Assembly: GCA_002279065.1 (NCBI GenBank)
Contig: NCKB01000004.1
Location: 1-64,000, forward strand
Length of the DNA: 64,000 nt
Source of the DNA: Lysobacterales bacterium 15-68-25
Lineage (GTDB): Bacteria; Pseudomonadota; Gammaproteobacteria; Xanthomonadales; Rhodanobacteraceae
Reading direction: 5' to 3'
Shown: piece after piece, positions 8,244 through 17,989 of the stretch
How the letters are laid out: every line of letters begins with the position of its first letter
Numbering within the stretch: position 1 is the stretch's first letter
Position numbers and translations under genes: made by a program
Notes under the pieces: generated by a model
What the model saw: the letters and a program-made list of their open reading frames with translations, nothing else
Told to the model about the DNA's origin: nothing
Databases searched by the model: none

Positions 8244-9848
8244 TCAGTACGTGGCCAGCTTGACGTGCAGCCACTGCGGTGCACTGGTGAAATTGAGACC
8301 GTAGTCGGTCTGGTCGCCGTTCCACACGCGCAGGAATTGCCACTGGCCGTCGACGTAGCGGCCCTCTTCCACGCGCTCGAACATCGCGTGCCTGCCGGCG
8401 TTGCGGCCTGACGGCTGGAAACTCACCCGCGCGTGGTAGCCGGCCACCAGGTAGTCGTCGCGGCCGAGCTGCACGATCAGCACACCCCCCTGCGGCGACG
8501 GGTTGCCCTTGGGCTCGGGCGTGCCGAACTGCGGCAGGCCGTAGCCGACCTGCGCGGTCCAGTCGCCCAGGTCGACCTGCTGGGTATGGGTCTGCTCCGG
8601 CTCGGACACGCCCCACACCCTGCCCTCGGCGTTCGCCTTGGCGACCAGTGAGGCGATCGGGCGAAGCAGCGCATAGTTCAGCGCGAACGGCTTGAGCGTG
8701 TCGGCATCGATCTTCTGTGCACCCAGCGGCCAGTTGGAGTAGCCGGTGTAATCCATGCCGAACGGCGAGAAGCCGATGGCACCGTGCCCCAGTGCGGCGA
8801 ACAGGTAGCGCGCATACGGCGCCGCGTTGCCCGTCTCGGCGATCAGCAGCGGGTTGTCGGCGCGGCGGTAGCGGTCCAGCACCGCGGTGTACTTCGCGTA
8901 TTCCGGCATGTAGATGTCCGGCGCGACCAGATCCAGTGCCGGCGCGGCCACGCGCCAGATCGCGAGCACGTTGTCGGTGGGACCGCCGCTGGAATAGCCG
9001 CCGGGCGGGCCGGGATGAAACGGGTCGCGCAGCGCGACGTTGGCGTACATCGGCAGGTCGTAGACGGCCTTGCCCGCGGCGGCCACCTGGTCGACGTAGT
9101 GGGCGATGGCCCAGGCGTAGGAGAACTCAGCCGCGTCCTTGCCGAACACCTCGGCCCAGCTGCCGGCGTGGTGGCCGGTCTTCGCCAATACCGCCGCGGG
9201 CACCTCCGACTGCAGCAGCCGGTCGCCCGCGGACGAGTAATCGCGGTCGGTGCCGTAGGTGCCGGTTTCGTTCTCCACCTGCACCATGATCACGGTGTGC
9301 TGGTCACCGTCGATCTGGCGCAGGTGCTTCATCAGGGCCACGAAGGCTTTGCGGTCGGCGTCCAGCGTGGACTGGGCGAACGGCGACAACGAGTTCAGCG
9401 TGTCGCCGTCCTTCTTGCGCACCCGCGGGAAGCGCCGGTTGTCCAGCTTCACCCAGGCCGGTGCGTAGGCCGGGCCGTTGTTCTTCCAGGTGGCGAACCA
9501 CAGCAGCACCAGCCGCAGCTTGTGCTCGCGCGCCTGCGTCACCAGGGTGTCGAGGAAGCTGAAGTCGAAATGCCCTTCGCTGGGCTCGATCTGCTCCCAG
9601 GCGATCGGCACCTGCACGGTGTTCACCTGCAGCGCGTCCATCGCCGGCCAGACCTTCGGCAGCATCGCCGGCCAGGCGCTGGAGTTGTTCACCTGCGCGC
9701 CCAGCATCAGGTAAGGCTGGCCGTCCACCAGCAGCATATGCCGGCCATGCGCGGTGACCACGCGCGGCAGTGGCGTGGCAGCGGCGGGTTGCACGGCAAG
9801 GATGCCGATGACGAGCGCGAACGCGCCGACGAAAGACCAGGGCCTCAT
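8244..9848 (-). CDS. GH35 beta-galactosidase (DUF5597-type, Bgl35A-like)
   Basis: This 534-residue exported protein has a signal peptide (residues 1-24, ending QPAAA). The family-35 acid/base Glu is in VQVENETG near residue 192 and the nucleophile Glu in LIAETGN near 337. The barrel start [14 protein letters not shown] and the C-terminal beta domain fit the short bacterial GH35 group that includes the xyloglucan-specific enzyme of Cellvibrio japonicus. The predicted role is removal of beta-1,2-galactose from xyloglucan side chains, exposing xylose for the GH31 enzyme. Its ATG overlaps the stop of the GH74 gene by four bases (ATGA), so the two are probably translationally coupled. Confidence 0.85.
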   Translation of the reverse strand: MRPWSFVGAFALVIGILAVQPAAATPLPRVVTAHGRHMLLVDGQPYLMLGAQVNNSSAWPAMLPKVWPAMDALQVNTVQVPIAWEQIEPSEGHFDFSFLDTLVTQAREHKLRLVLLWFATWKNNGPAYAPAWVKLDNRRFPRVRKKDGDTLNSLSPFAQSTLDADRKAFVALMKHLRQIDGDQHTVIMVQVENETGTYGTDRDYSSAGDRLLQSEVPAAVLAKTGHHAGSWAEVFGKDAAEFSYAWAIAHYVDQVAAAGKAVYDLPMYANVALRDPFHPGPPGGYSSGGPTDNVLAIWRVAAPALDLVAPDIYMPEYAKYTAVLDRYRRADNPLLIAETGNAAPYARYLFAALGHGAIGFSPFGMDYTGYSNWPLGAQKIDADTLKPFALNYALLRPIASLVAKANAEGRVWGVSEPEQTHTQQVDLGDWTAQVGYGLPQFGTPEPKGNPSPQGGVLIVQLGRDDYLVAGYHARVSFQPSGRNAGRHAMFERVEEGRYVDGQWQFLRVWNGDQTDYGLNFTSAPQWLHVKLATY

Positions 9849-12064
9849 GGTGCGGATTCCTCGGGGTCGCCAAAGACGATGCCGCGCCCGCCCGTGGCCA
9901 GGTAGACGCGACCGAAGACGCGGGGATCGCCGGTGAGCACGTCGATGCGGCCGTACTGGTGGGCGTCGTCGTCGATGCGCTGCCAGTGCAGGCCGCCATC
10001 GAGCGAGCGGAACAGACCCTGCTGTCGGCCGTAGCGGCCGGCCACGAACAGCACCGGCGAGCGGCTGCCCGGCGCCGGCTTGCCGAAGCCGAAGGCGTCG
10101 ACGCCGGTGATGCCGGGCAGGTTCTGCTGCACGCGTCCCGTGTCATCGCCGCGCGTCAGTGGCAGGTCGCGTGCAGCGAGATAGAGCACGCCTGCCGCCC
10201 CGGGCGCAGCTTGCAGTTGCACGTGCTCGTGCCCCCGCGCCGCAGTGCCGAGTGCACCGGCCAGCGGCGCGAACGTCGCGCCGCCGTCGTGACTGGCGTA
10301 CAGCGCGCCGGTGTCCGGATCGAACGCATAGCAGCGCCGCGGGTCCACGCGGTCGCCCAGCACCTTCAGGTCGCCCGGCAGGCCTGCCGCGACCTGCCAG
10401 TGCTGGCCGAAATCTCGGGTGAGATAGACATGCTTCGCGTGGCGCGGTGCCCACAGCACGCTGGCGCCATCGGCCGTCCACGCGATGCTGCCCGCGCCCT
10501 CGCCTTCCGGCGGTTCGCTGGCAAGGGCCTGCCAGTGCTGGCCACCGTCGTCGGACCAGGCCGCACGCACCGCCGGCCCGAACGGCTCGCGCAGGTAGCC
10601 GCTGCGCACGATCCGCTCCGGCCGCAACCCGGCGTAGTCGATGGCCTGGCTGTTGGCATAGCGCGGCGGCGACTGGAACTGCAGCGGCGCCGAGGCCAGA
10701 TCGTCGTGACGATAGCCGTCCAGGTCGCCCAGTGCGCTGAGCAGGTGCGCGCCCTGCGGCGGGCTGATCAGGCCGAGCGGCACGGTCTCCTCCAGCCCGC
10801 GGTCCGCGAAGGTCCAGTGCACCTCGCCGCCCTGGTCGAGCCGCCCCATGTCACGCGTGGACCACAGACCGTAGCCGGTGACGAAGATCACGTGGTCGGG
10901 ATCGAACGGATCGATTGCCACGGTGGTCATCCAGTGCGGCGTGTGCTCCACCGTCCAGGGCGCCTCGCTCCGGTCGAATACCGAATGCGCGAACACCTCG
11001 GTCCAGTGCGCACCGCGATCGGTGCTGCGGAACAGCAGGTCGTGCGGGATGTAGTGATGGTGGGTGCTGGCAACCAGCACCGCCGGGTTGGAGGGCGCCA
11101 CTGCGACGTCACCCCAGCCGAAGCCCGAAGGCTCGTCGCGGCGGGGGATCGGCGTGATGTCGGTCCAGCGGTCCGTGGCCGGCTGCCAGCGCCAGATGGC
11201 GCCGTCGTTCATGGTGTCCGGGCCGGGCTCGTCGCCATAGCTCAGGTAGTAGTCGCCGTCACTGGCGCGGTGCATGTGGCTGGGCCGAAGCCCCACCGGC
11301 TGGCCCGGCACGGCACTCCAGCTTTGGCCGCCATCGGTGGATCGGAACAGGCTGGTCTGCCGGGTGGACACGCCGGCATAGATCACGGGTGTCGGTTGGC
11401 CCGGTCGACCGCTGGCCGGGTCGAACACCACGAACACGATGCCGATGGGTTGGGTGCGCCAGGCATTGCTGGCACTGGCCGACGGCGACGTGGCCACGGC
11501 CGGGAAGCCAGCCACCCGTGCCCAGTGCGCGCCATGGTCGTCGCTGCGCCAGAGCCCGGCATCGCGCGAGCCGAGGAACAGCACGCGGCCGTCGTTGGGA
11601 TCCACCGCCAGCCGCTCGCCATTGCCGCGTCCCAGCTCGTTGCCGCCGAGCTTGAACGGCAGATCGACGCGCTGGAAGCTGCGCCCCTGGTCGTGCGAGC
11701 GCAGGATCGCGGCGTCGCCGGATTGGGGTGTGGTGTATGTGCCCGCGGCCAGGTACAGCCACTGCGGATCGGCGGGATCGACCGCGAAGCTGTCGATGCC
11801 GAACAGGTTCTGGTCCTTCGCCGCGATCCAGTCGGTCAGCGGCTGCCAGCGTCCGCGGCTCTCGTCCCAGCGATAGGCGCCGCCTACGTCGGTACGCGCG
11901 TAGTGCAGGCCGCGCACCGTCGGATGGAAGAGCACACCGGAGACATAGCCGCCACCGCCGATGCGCACATTGCCGAAGTGATAGGAAACGGTAGCGGGTT
12001 GGCTGGCGTAGGCGCTCAGCGAGAGGAACCAGGCGCAGGCGATGACGCCGATGTTTCTGAGCAT
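9845..12064 (-). CDS. GH74 endo-xyloglucanase
   Basis: This 739-residue protein has a signal peptide (residues 1-20, ending LSAYA). It consists of tandem seven-bladed propellers with repeated Asp-box motifs (S-x-D-x-G-x-x-W), for example [27 protein letters not shown] and RSLDGGLHW. The N-terminal GGGGYVSG and [10 protein letters not shown], with the conserved Asp near residue 58, are diagnostic of GH74. The enzyme is expected to cut the xyloglucan main chain outside or at the cell surface, yielding oligosaccharides for the adjacent TonB receptor. The length matches a single catalytic module with no carbohydrate-binding domain. It lies 155 bases after the receptor gene, with a weak ribosome-binding site. 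Confidence 0.9.
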   Translation of the reverse strand: MLRNIGVIACAWFLSLSAYASQPATVSYHFGNVRIGGGGYVSGVLFHPTVRGLHYARTDVGGAYRWDESRGRWQPLTDWIAAKDQNLFGIDSFAVDPADPQWLYLAAGTYTTPQSGDAAILRSHDQGRSFQRVDLPFKLGGNELGRGNGERLAVDPNDGRVLFLGSRDAGLWRSDDHGAHWARVAGFPAVATSPSASASNAWRTQPIGIVFVVFDPASGRPGQPTPVIYAGVSTRQTSLFRSTDGGQSWSAVPGQPVGLRPSHMHRASDGDYYLSYGDEPGPDTMNDGAIWRWQPATDRWTDITPIPRRDEPSGFGWGDVAVAPSNPAVLVASTHHHYIPHDLLFRSTDRGAHWTEVFAHSVFDRSEAPWTVEHTPHWMTTVAIDPFDPDHVIFVTGYGLWSTRDMGRLDQGGEVHWTFADRGLEETVPLGLISPPQGAHLLSALGDLDGYRHDDLASAPLQFQSPPRYANSQAIDYAGLRPERIVRSGYLREPFGPAVRAAWSDDGGQHWQALASEPPEGEGAGSIAWTADGASVLWAPRHAKHVYLTRDFGQHWQVAAGLPGDLKVLGDRVDPRRCYAFDPDTGALYASHDGGATFAPLAGALGTAARGHEHVQLQAAPGAAGVLYLAARDLPLTRGDDTGRVQQNLPGITGVDAFGFGKPAPGSRSPVLFVAGRYGRQQGLFRSLDGGLHWQRIDDDAHQYGRIDVLTGDPRVFGRVYLATGGRGIVFGDPEESAP

Positions 12065-12219
12065 GTCGAAGAAACTCTTTCTCAACCTTGCCACCGTCCC
12101 GGCCCATGCGTCGAACGGGTCGGGGCGCGACGGGACTTCGCGGGTGCCGGGCGAGGCATCCGATGCTGGATGCCCTGCCCCCTGCCGGAACCCCCATCGA
12201 CGGTTCCGGCACCGCACGG

Positions 12220-15219
12220 TCAGAACGACGCGCGCAGTGTCAACGCGTAGCGGGTGTCGTTCACGTACCAGGACGTGGTGTGCTTGCCCGAGGCGTTCTG
12301 GACCATGATCGTGCGCTGCTCGGCGTTGTTGAGGTTGTTCATCTCCAGGCCGAGCTTCAGATGGTCGCTGAACGCGTAGAAGATCGAACCGTCCAGCTGT
12401 CCGTAGGCATCGGCGAACACCGGCAGCTTCCACGGGATGTTGTTGTCGGTGCCGTTGTAGCCGTTCGGTCCGATCGACAGCAGGTAGCGGCTGCGCCAGT
12501 TGTAGGCCAGGCGGACCTGCCACGGGCCGTGCTCGTAGAAGCCGGCGACATTGAGCGAGTTCTTTGACAGGCCATCCGCCGGGAGGTTGCCGTAGGTGGA
12601 GCCATCGGTGTCGACCGGCACCGCGGTGGTGTCGTTCGGCACGTGGGTCCGGCTGCGGATGTAGGTGTAGTTCGCCGACATGCCGAAGCCCTTGACCGGC
12701 AGGAAGTCGAAGAACTGGTTCCAGCCGAATTCCGCGCCGTCGATGGTCGCCTTGCCGACGTTCACCGGGCGGGTGATCAGGTACGGGTAGCTGTTGCCGT
12801 CGACACCCGGATAGGTGACGAACCGCGACTCGTTGCGGAAATAGTCCCTGATGCCCTTGTGGAACAGGTTGATCCAGGCCATGCCGCCGCGATCCTGGTC
12901 GAAGTACCACTCCAGCGACAGATCGAACTGGTTGGCCTTCATCGGCGTCAGGTACGGGTTGCTGTTGGAGCTGCCGGTCAGGGTCAACTTGTCGATCGGC
13001 AAGGAGGTGGCCCCCGGCGGCGGCGTATAGCCCGACACCACCGCGGCATTGAGGATCTGATAAGCCTGCATCTGGCTGAAGTCCGGCCGCGCGATCGCCT
13101 TGGAGAAGGCAAAGCGCGTGACCCAGTCCGGCGCCAACTCCCACTTCACGTTCAGGCTGGGCAGGACGTCGGTGTACTCGTTGCGGGCGTTGATGGGTGC
13201 GGACTGGCCTGCCCCCAGATACGGCGCCAACGCCAGGTTGGGATACACCAGGAAGCCATCTGCGGAGTTCCGGGTCTTCACTGCGCGTACGCCGACGTTG
13301 CCGGTCAGATTGGCCTCGTCGATCCCGAAGTCGAGCATGGCGTACGCCGCATAGGTCTTCTCGTGCTGGACATTGGTGTGCGCGGCATCGAGCAGCGTGG
13401 GCTGGTACGGGTTGGCGTAGCAGCAGGAGTAGAACGGAATGGCGGCGTCGTGGATGGCCGCGTAGCTGCCCGGATAACCCAGCGCGGTCGACAGCACCGG
13501 TGCATAGAACGCGCCGGGTACGCCAGCGTCGCCCTTGTAGAAGTTCTTGAACGTATCCAGGTGCACCAGGCTGCTGTTGACGGTGCTGTTGAGGTCCAGA
13601 CCGGGCAGCGGCACGCCGCCGGGCAGTGCCCAGTACTGCATCCAGGTCTGGAACACGGGCATCCAGTTGTAGCCGGTGTCGATGTTGTCGGCATAGCGGT
13701 TGGTCAGGCGCACGCCCGCCTTCACGCCCTGCACGAAGCCGCTGCTGAAGCGGTGGTCGATATCGGCGCGCCAGGCCAGTTCCTTTGCGTAGTTCTGGTT
13801 CTGGTGGTCCATCGTGAACCCCCAGTAATAATTGGCGGGGTCCCCGGTAAAGCCGGTATCGACACCGATCCGCGGCGTGCCGCTGCCGTTCAGGGCCACA
13901 TCGATGTAGGGCACGTTGGTGCCCAGGGCCACGGTGGAATCCAGGCTGTTGGTGGTGGCCTTGACGAACTGCACCGAGCTCGAGAGATCGGTTTGGTCAC
14001 CCAGCCGCCACTTCATGCCCGTGGAGAAGTCGGTGGTCTTGGAGTGGCTGTCCGAAGCACGGATGTCGGTGCCCATCGGCACGCCGCCAGGCTGCGTCAG
14101 GCGCCCGGACTGGAACACGCCGCCGTTGATCTGGCTCGGCTGGCTGGCGTCCACCACCACCTGGGTCGGATCGTTGCTGACGAAGATCGCGTCCTCGTCC
14201 CAGACCTCGTGGTACTTGCTCTGGAACGCGGTGGCAAAAAAGTCGAGGTCGTCGTTCGGACGCCACTGGAAGGCCAGGTAGTAGCCGTCGCGCTTGCGGT
14301 TGTACTGCAGGGTGCGCCAGTCGGCACCGCGCGGCACCCAGATGCCGGCTGCGTTCTTGAAGAACGGACGCACGAACAGGCCGTCGGTGCGCGTCGTCAG
14401 GCGGGAATCGGCGACGTCGACGAGGAAGCCCATCTCGCCGAGGCTGGTGTTCCAGCGATTGCTGTAGAGCACCGAGGCGGACGGCTTGTACTTCTTGCTG
14501 AAGTCGCCGTAGTTCTCGCTCGCCGATGCGGCGATCTTCTGGCCCTGGAAGTCAAAGGGCATGAAGGTGCGCAGGTTCACCGTGCCGCCCAGGCCACCCT
14601 CGATCATCTCGGCCGTCTGGTTCTTGTAGACGTCGACACCGGACATCAATTCCGACGGCACATCCTGGAAGCTGAGCGCGTGCCCGCCGTTGGCGGAGAA
14701 GATGTCGCGGCCATTCAACTCCGAACGCACCTGGGTCAGGCCGCGCACCTGCACGCCATTGCCTTCGGCGGAGAAGTGCTCCGGATCGCCCTGCGAGAGG
14801 AAGTGGTCGATGGTGACGCCGGGAATGCGCGACAGGGTCTCGGTGACGCTGCGGTCCGGCAAGGCGCCGATGTCGGTGGCGGACAGCGAGTCGACGAAGG
14901 TGTCGGCGTCGTACTTGATGTCCTGCGCCTTCTCGACCGAGGCCCGGATGCCGGTCACCACGACGGCGGAAAGATCCTTGGTCTGCTTGTCGTCGGCCTT
15001 CGTCGCCCTCTTCTTCGGCGACTTCGCATCGCTGGCGGACGCAGCTGATGCGGCCTGGTCCTGCGTCTGTGCGGGGGCCGTCCCGACAGCCGGCTGCGCG
15101 CGCAGCTCCAGCGAACCGCTGCACAGCAGCGCGAAGGCGATCGCCCCCGACAACCGCGCCATCGGCATTCCGTTCGTCGAACGGCGACGCCCTGCATCAA
15201 ACGTGAACTTGACCGGCAT
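12220..15219 (-). CDS. TonB-dependent outer-membrane receptor for xyloglucan oligosaccharides
   Basis: This 999-residue receptor has a TonB box within DLSAVVVTG (about 85-93), a plug domain (about 100-235, with GALPDRSVTETLSRIPGV) and a 22-strand-type barrel ending in an aromatic Phe, the usual outer-membrane signal. The large size and plug sequence match the carbohydrate-uptake receptors of Xanthomonas and Caulobacter. It is the first gene of the glycosidase operon, so the ligand is inferred to be xyloglucan fragments. The ATG at 15219 is preceded by GGGAGGG at good spacing, but this places about 20 residues in front of the real signal sequence (ARLSGAIAFALLCSG); an ATG inside that stretch is an alternative start. 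Confidence 0.88.
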   Translation of the reverse strand: MPVKFTFDAGRRRSTNGMPMARLSGAIAFALLCSGSLELRAQPAVGTAPAQTQDQAASAASASDAKSPKKRATKADDKQTKDLSAVVVTGIRASVEKAQDIKYDADTFVDSLSATDIGALPDRSVTETLSRIPGVTIDHFLSQGDPEHFSAEGNGVQVRGLTQVRSELNGRDIFSANGGHALSFQDVPSELMSGVDVYKNQTAEMIEGGLGGTVNLRTFMPFDFQGQKIAASASENYGDFSKKYKPSASVLYSNRWNTSLGEMGFLVDVADSRLTTRTDGLFVRPFFKNAAGIWVPRGADWRTLQYNRKRDGYYLAFQWRPNDDLDFFATAFQSKYHEVWDEDAIFVSNDPTQVVVDASQPSQINGGVFQSGRLTQPGGVPMGTDIRASDSHSKTTDFSTGMKWRLGDQTDLSSSVQFVKATTNSLDSTVALGTNVPYIDVALNGSGTPRIGVDTGFTGDPANYYWGFTMDHQNQNYAKELAWRADIDHRFSSGFVQGVKAGVRLTNRYADNIDTGYNWMPVFQTWMQYWALPGGVPLPGLDLNSTVNSSLVHLDTFKNFYKGDAGVPGAFYAPVLSTALGYPGSYAAIHDAAIPFYSCCYANPYQPTLLDAAHTNVQHEKTYAAYAMLDFGIDEANLTGNVGVRAVKTRNSADGFLVYPNLALAPYLGAGQSAPINARNEYTDVLPSLNVKWELAPDWVTRFAFSKAIARPDFSQMQAYQILNAAVVSGYTPPPGATSLPIDKLTLTGSSNSNPYLTPMKANQFDLSLEWYFDQDRGGMAWINLFHKGIRDYFRNESRFVTYPGVDGNSYPYLITRPVNVGKATIDGAEFGWNQFFDFLPVKGFGMSANYTYIRSRTHVPNDTTAVPVDTDGSTYGNLPADGLSKNSLNVAGFYEHGPWQVRLAYNWRSRYLLSIGPNGYNGTDNNIPWKLPVFADAYGQLDGSIFYAFSDHLKLGLEMNNLNNAEQRTIMVQNASGKHTTSWYVNDTRYALTLRASF

Positions 15220-15690
15220 GATGAGCCCTCCCCCAAAGATGTGACATGGCCGACCTGTTCGAACGTCTGTCGGCTCTCCTGCAACCTGCACGGCATTCCC
15301 GGACCCCTCCTCACCCCGGGTGATGCCAGCGGGTAGTGATGCTGTCGCGACGCACTGAAGCCGTACAATTGCGAAATCGAAAGCCGGGGTTAACGTTTCT
15401 CCGTGTGCGCCTGCAGCAAGCTGCATTGCCCGAACGGCCCCGCCACCGGAAATGCCCGGAGACCGATGTCGCCGCTGCGCGAAGCGCACACGTGCTTCGC
15501 CGATACGCATCTTCGCCAAAGACCCTGTCTTGAAGCGCTCCGCGGCAACCGGGTGGCGATGACTGCGAAAAATGACGCAAATCAGGGCAAGGCACCGCTC
15601 TTGCGCCGATGCTTCACGCGTTTGCCGACACCGGCGCTGATGCCACACCCCGCCCTTGGTGCCGCCACCCGCGGCGCATGGACACCCCCC
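15220..15690. promoter_or_regulatory. Divergent promoter region: TonB receptor operon and PLP decarboxylase
   Basis: These 471 bases hold no gene that I can support. They separate the minus-strand xyloglucan operon from the plus-strand decarboxylase, so both promoters should be here. A 13-base dyad TCACCCCGGGTGA (15311-15323) lies about 90 bases before the receptor start, and GTTCGAAC (15257-15264) is a second small palindrome. Either could be an operator, perhaps of the LacI type that often controls such receptors, but no regulator gene is adjacent. No CRP/FNR-type box was seen. Confidence 0.35.
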
Positions 15691-17664
15691 ATGAATGCTT
15701 CGCCCCTCCCCGCGAACGAACCGCGCGACCACACGCTGGATGCCTGCTTCCTCGGCCCCTATGGCGAGAACGACGCCCTGCTGGAAAAGCTGCTGGTGGA
15801 GTTCCTGCGCGACCACGTGTACTGGCGACGCAACTTCCATCCGGAAGATCCGCCGGCCATCGGCACCGCCGCCGCGCGACATCCCGACTACCTCGCCTTC
15901 GAGTCGCGCATGCGACGCGAGCTGCACCTGCTCTCCGCGCAACTGAAGAAATCGGTGCCGTTCCACAGCCCGCGCTACATCGGCCACATGGCCAGCGACC
16001 TGCTGCTGCCCGGGCTTGCCGCGCAGATGCTCACCCTGCCCTACAACCCCAACAACGTCAGCGAGGATGCCGCACCGGTCACCGTGGACATGGAGGTGCA
16101 GGCCGGCCTGCAGCTGGCGCGCATGCTGGGCTATCCGCACGACCCCACGCAGCCGGCCTGCGCCTTCGGCCACCTCACCTCCGGTGGCACCCTGGCCAAC
16201 TACCAGGCGCTGCGTCTCGCGCTGGCGCTCAAGGCCTTTCCGGTGGCTCTGCGCGCGGCGCAGGTGCCCGACCTCGAGCTGCCCGGGGACGACTGGGCCG
16301 CGTTCAACCTGTCGCAGGCCGAGGGCATCGCCTTGCTGGAAGCCTGGCAGGGCTGGCTGGCCGCGCAGGCACCCGCCGAGCGCAGGCGCTGGATCGCGCG
16401 GGTGGAACGCGAGCGCATCGAGCAACGCGGCCTGGTGGATTTCTTCGCCACGCACCCCGGTCTCCATGTCCCCAAGGTGCTGGTACCGATCACCGCCCAC
16501 TACTCGTGGAGCAAGGGAGCGAAACTGCTGGGGCTGGGCCGTGACCAGCTCGAACTCTTGCCCACCATCGGCATGCGGCTGGATGCCGACGCGCTGTGCG
16601 ACACCCTGGCCCGCTTTGCCCGCGAGCGGCAGAGCGTGTTGATGGCGGTGGCGGTGCTGGGCGGCACCGAGTACGGCACCATCGACCCGATCGACCGAGT
16701 GCTCGCCGCGCGCGAGGAGAGCCGCCGCGCCGGGCTGGATTTCGCCGTGCACGTGGACGCCGCCTGGGGCGGCTACCTCGCCACCCTGTTCCGCCGCGAG
16801 GACGGCTCGCTGCGCAACCGCGAGGAAGTGGCCGCCGACTACGTGGCCTTCCCTTCGCCCGACGTGCACGCCGCCTTCGCCGCGCTGGGCGAAACCGACT
16901 CCGTCACCGTCGACCCGCACAAGCTCGGCTACCTGCCCTACGGCAGCGGCGCCTTCGTCTGCCGCGACCACCGCGCGATGGCGCTTCTGGCCGAGCGCGC
17001 CGACTACGTATTCCACGGCGAGGCGGCCGGCGACTACCTCACGCGCTATCGCAGCCTGGGCCAGTACATCCCGGAGGGCTCCAAATCCGGCGCCGCTGCT
17101 GCCGCGGTGTACGTCATGCACAAGGTGCTGCCGCTCGACCACAGCCAATTCGGCCGCCTGCCGCGCGCCACGGTGCGCGCCGCCGAAGCCTTCTGCGCCG
17201 GCGCCAAGCGGCTCGCGCTGGAGCTGGCCGGCTGCGCCCGCGTACTGGTGCCGTTCGCACCCGACAGCAACCTGGTGTGCCTGGCGCTGAACCCGACAAG
17301 CAACACGTGCGTGGATCGCGCCAACGCCTTCGTGCGCGCACTGCACGACGAACTGCGCATCGACCCGACGCATCCCCTGCAAATCAAGGAGTTCTTCGGC
17401 TCGGTGACCAGCCTGCGCCCGGAGCTGCTGGGACCGGCGGAGACCGCACGCATCCTCGACGCGCTGGGGCTCGATCCCGTCACGCTGGGCGAAGACGGAG
17501 CCGACCGCCTGCTGATCCTGCGCCACACCCTGATGAACCCCTATCTGATCGACCGCGAAAACGGCATCAGCTACATCGAGCGTTATTTCAGCTTCCTCGC
17601 CCAGCGAGTACGCGTGCTGGCCAGGGAAGCGTCGGGGCATCTGAGCGCAGGAGCTGGCAGCTAA
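15691..17664 (+). CDS. PLP-dependent decarboxylase, tyrosine-decarboxylase-like
   Basis: This 657-residue group-II PLP-dependent decarboxylase has the cofactor Lys in VDPHKLGYLPYGSGAF near residue 411. Other family marks are YNPNNVSEDAAPV, GHLTSGGTLANYQALRLA (phosphate and ring contacts) and HVDAAWGGY, with the Asp that contacts the PLP pyridine nitrogen. The pattern PYNPNN...GHLT..GT.ANY is closest to the large tyrosine/aromatic amino acid decarboxylases (about 620 residues) rather than to GadB. The substrate is not settled by sequence. The gene stands alone, divergent from the xyloglucan operon. The start is uncertain: the frame is open upstream, and the ATG at 15691 has no clear ribosome-binding site. 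Confidence 0.75.
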   Translation: MNASPLPANEPRDHTLDACFLGPYGENDALLEKLLVEFLRDHVYWRRNFHPEDPPAIGTAAARHPDYLAFESRMRRELHLLSAQLKKSVPFHSPRYIGHMASDLLLPGLAAQMLTLPYNPNNVSEDAAPVTVDMEVQAGLQLARMLGYPHDPTQPACAFGHLTSGGTLANYQALRLALALKAFPVALRAAQVPDLELPGDDWAAFNLSQAEGIALLEAWQGWLAAQAPAERRRWIARVERERIEQRGLVDFFATHPGLHVPKVLVPITAHYSWSKGAKLLGLGRDQLELLPTIGMRLDADALCDTLARFARERQSVLMAVAVLGGTEYGTIDPIDRVLAAREESRRAGLDFAVHVDAAWGGYLATLFRREDGSLRNREEVAADYVAFPSPDVHAAFAALGETDSVTVDPHKLGYLPYGSGAFVCRDHRAMALLAERADYVFHGEAAGDYLTRYRSLGQYIPEGSKSGAAAAAVYVMHKVLPLDHSQFGRLPRATVRAAEAFCAGAKRLALELAGCARVLVPFAPDSNLVCLALNPTSNTCVDRANAFVRALHDELRIDPTHPLQIKEFFGSVTSLRPELLGPAETARILDALGLDPVTLGEDGADRLLILRHTLMNPYLIDRENGISYIERYFSFLAQRVRVLAREASGHLSAGAGS

Positions 17665-17803
17665 CCGGACGCGGCGCACTTCGACCCTGGCGCACCTCCT
17701 TTCAGACGCGGGACGGCGTGGAATCCGGCTTCGCTGCAACTGCTTCGTGTAAACGACCGGGCGCGAATCAACCTGCCGACCGACCTGGTTTCACCGCCTC
17801 CGA

Positions 17804-17817
17804 TTGATCGCAGTCAA
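17804..17817. promoter_or_regulatory. FNR/Anr-type box before the redox operon
   Basis: TTGAT-CGCA-GTCAA matches the FNR consensus TTGAT-N4-ATCAA in nine of ten half-site positions. It lies about 140-185 bases before the possible start codons of the reductase gene, inside a 325-base gap with no other gene, and suggests that the operon is switched on by low oxygen or another CRP/FNR signal. Confidence 0.6.
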
Positions 17818-17989
17818 TACGGGGATCGGCGCGTCGCATAGGCTGAGGCCGTCTTGGTACATGAGACAGGCACATGCCCTGTGTTCCATCCGTTGCGGCT
17901 CCGGCAAGCACAAGGAATGGGTCGGTGAACCTGTCTTCGGATGAGCCGCCTGCAGCAGCGTGCAGCCAGGTGCAATCGGGGCGTCCACT

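Noticed and set aside
12643-15048. Long plus-strand frame opposite the TonB receptor
   Set aside because: No motif is present, and the receptor on the other strand shows plug, TonB box and C-terminal Phe.
15403-15690. N-terminal extension of the PLP decarboxylase frame
   Set aside because: The extra 96 codons are unlike the family, contain many Cys and Arg residues, and lack a ribosome-binding site.
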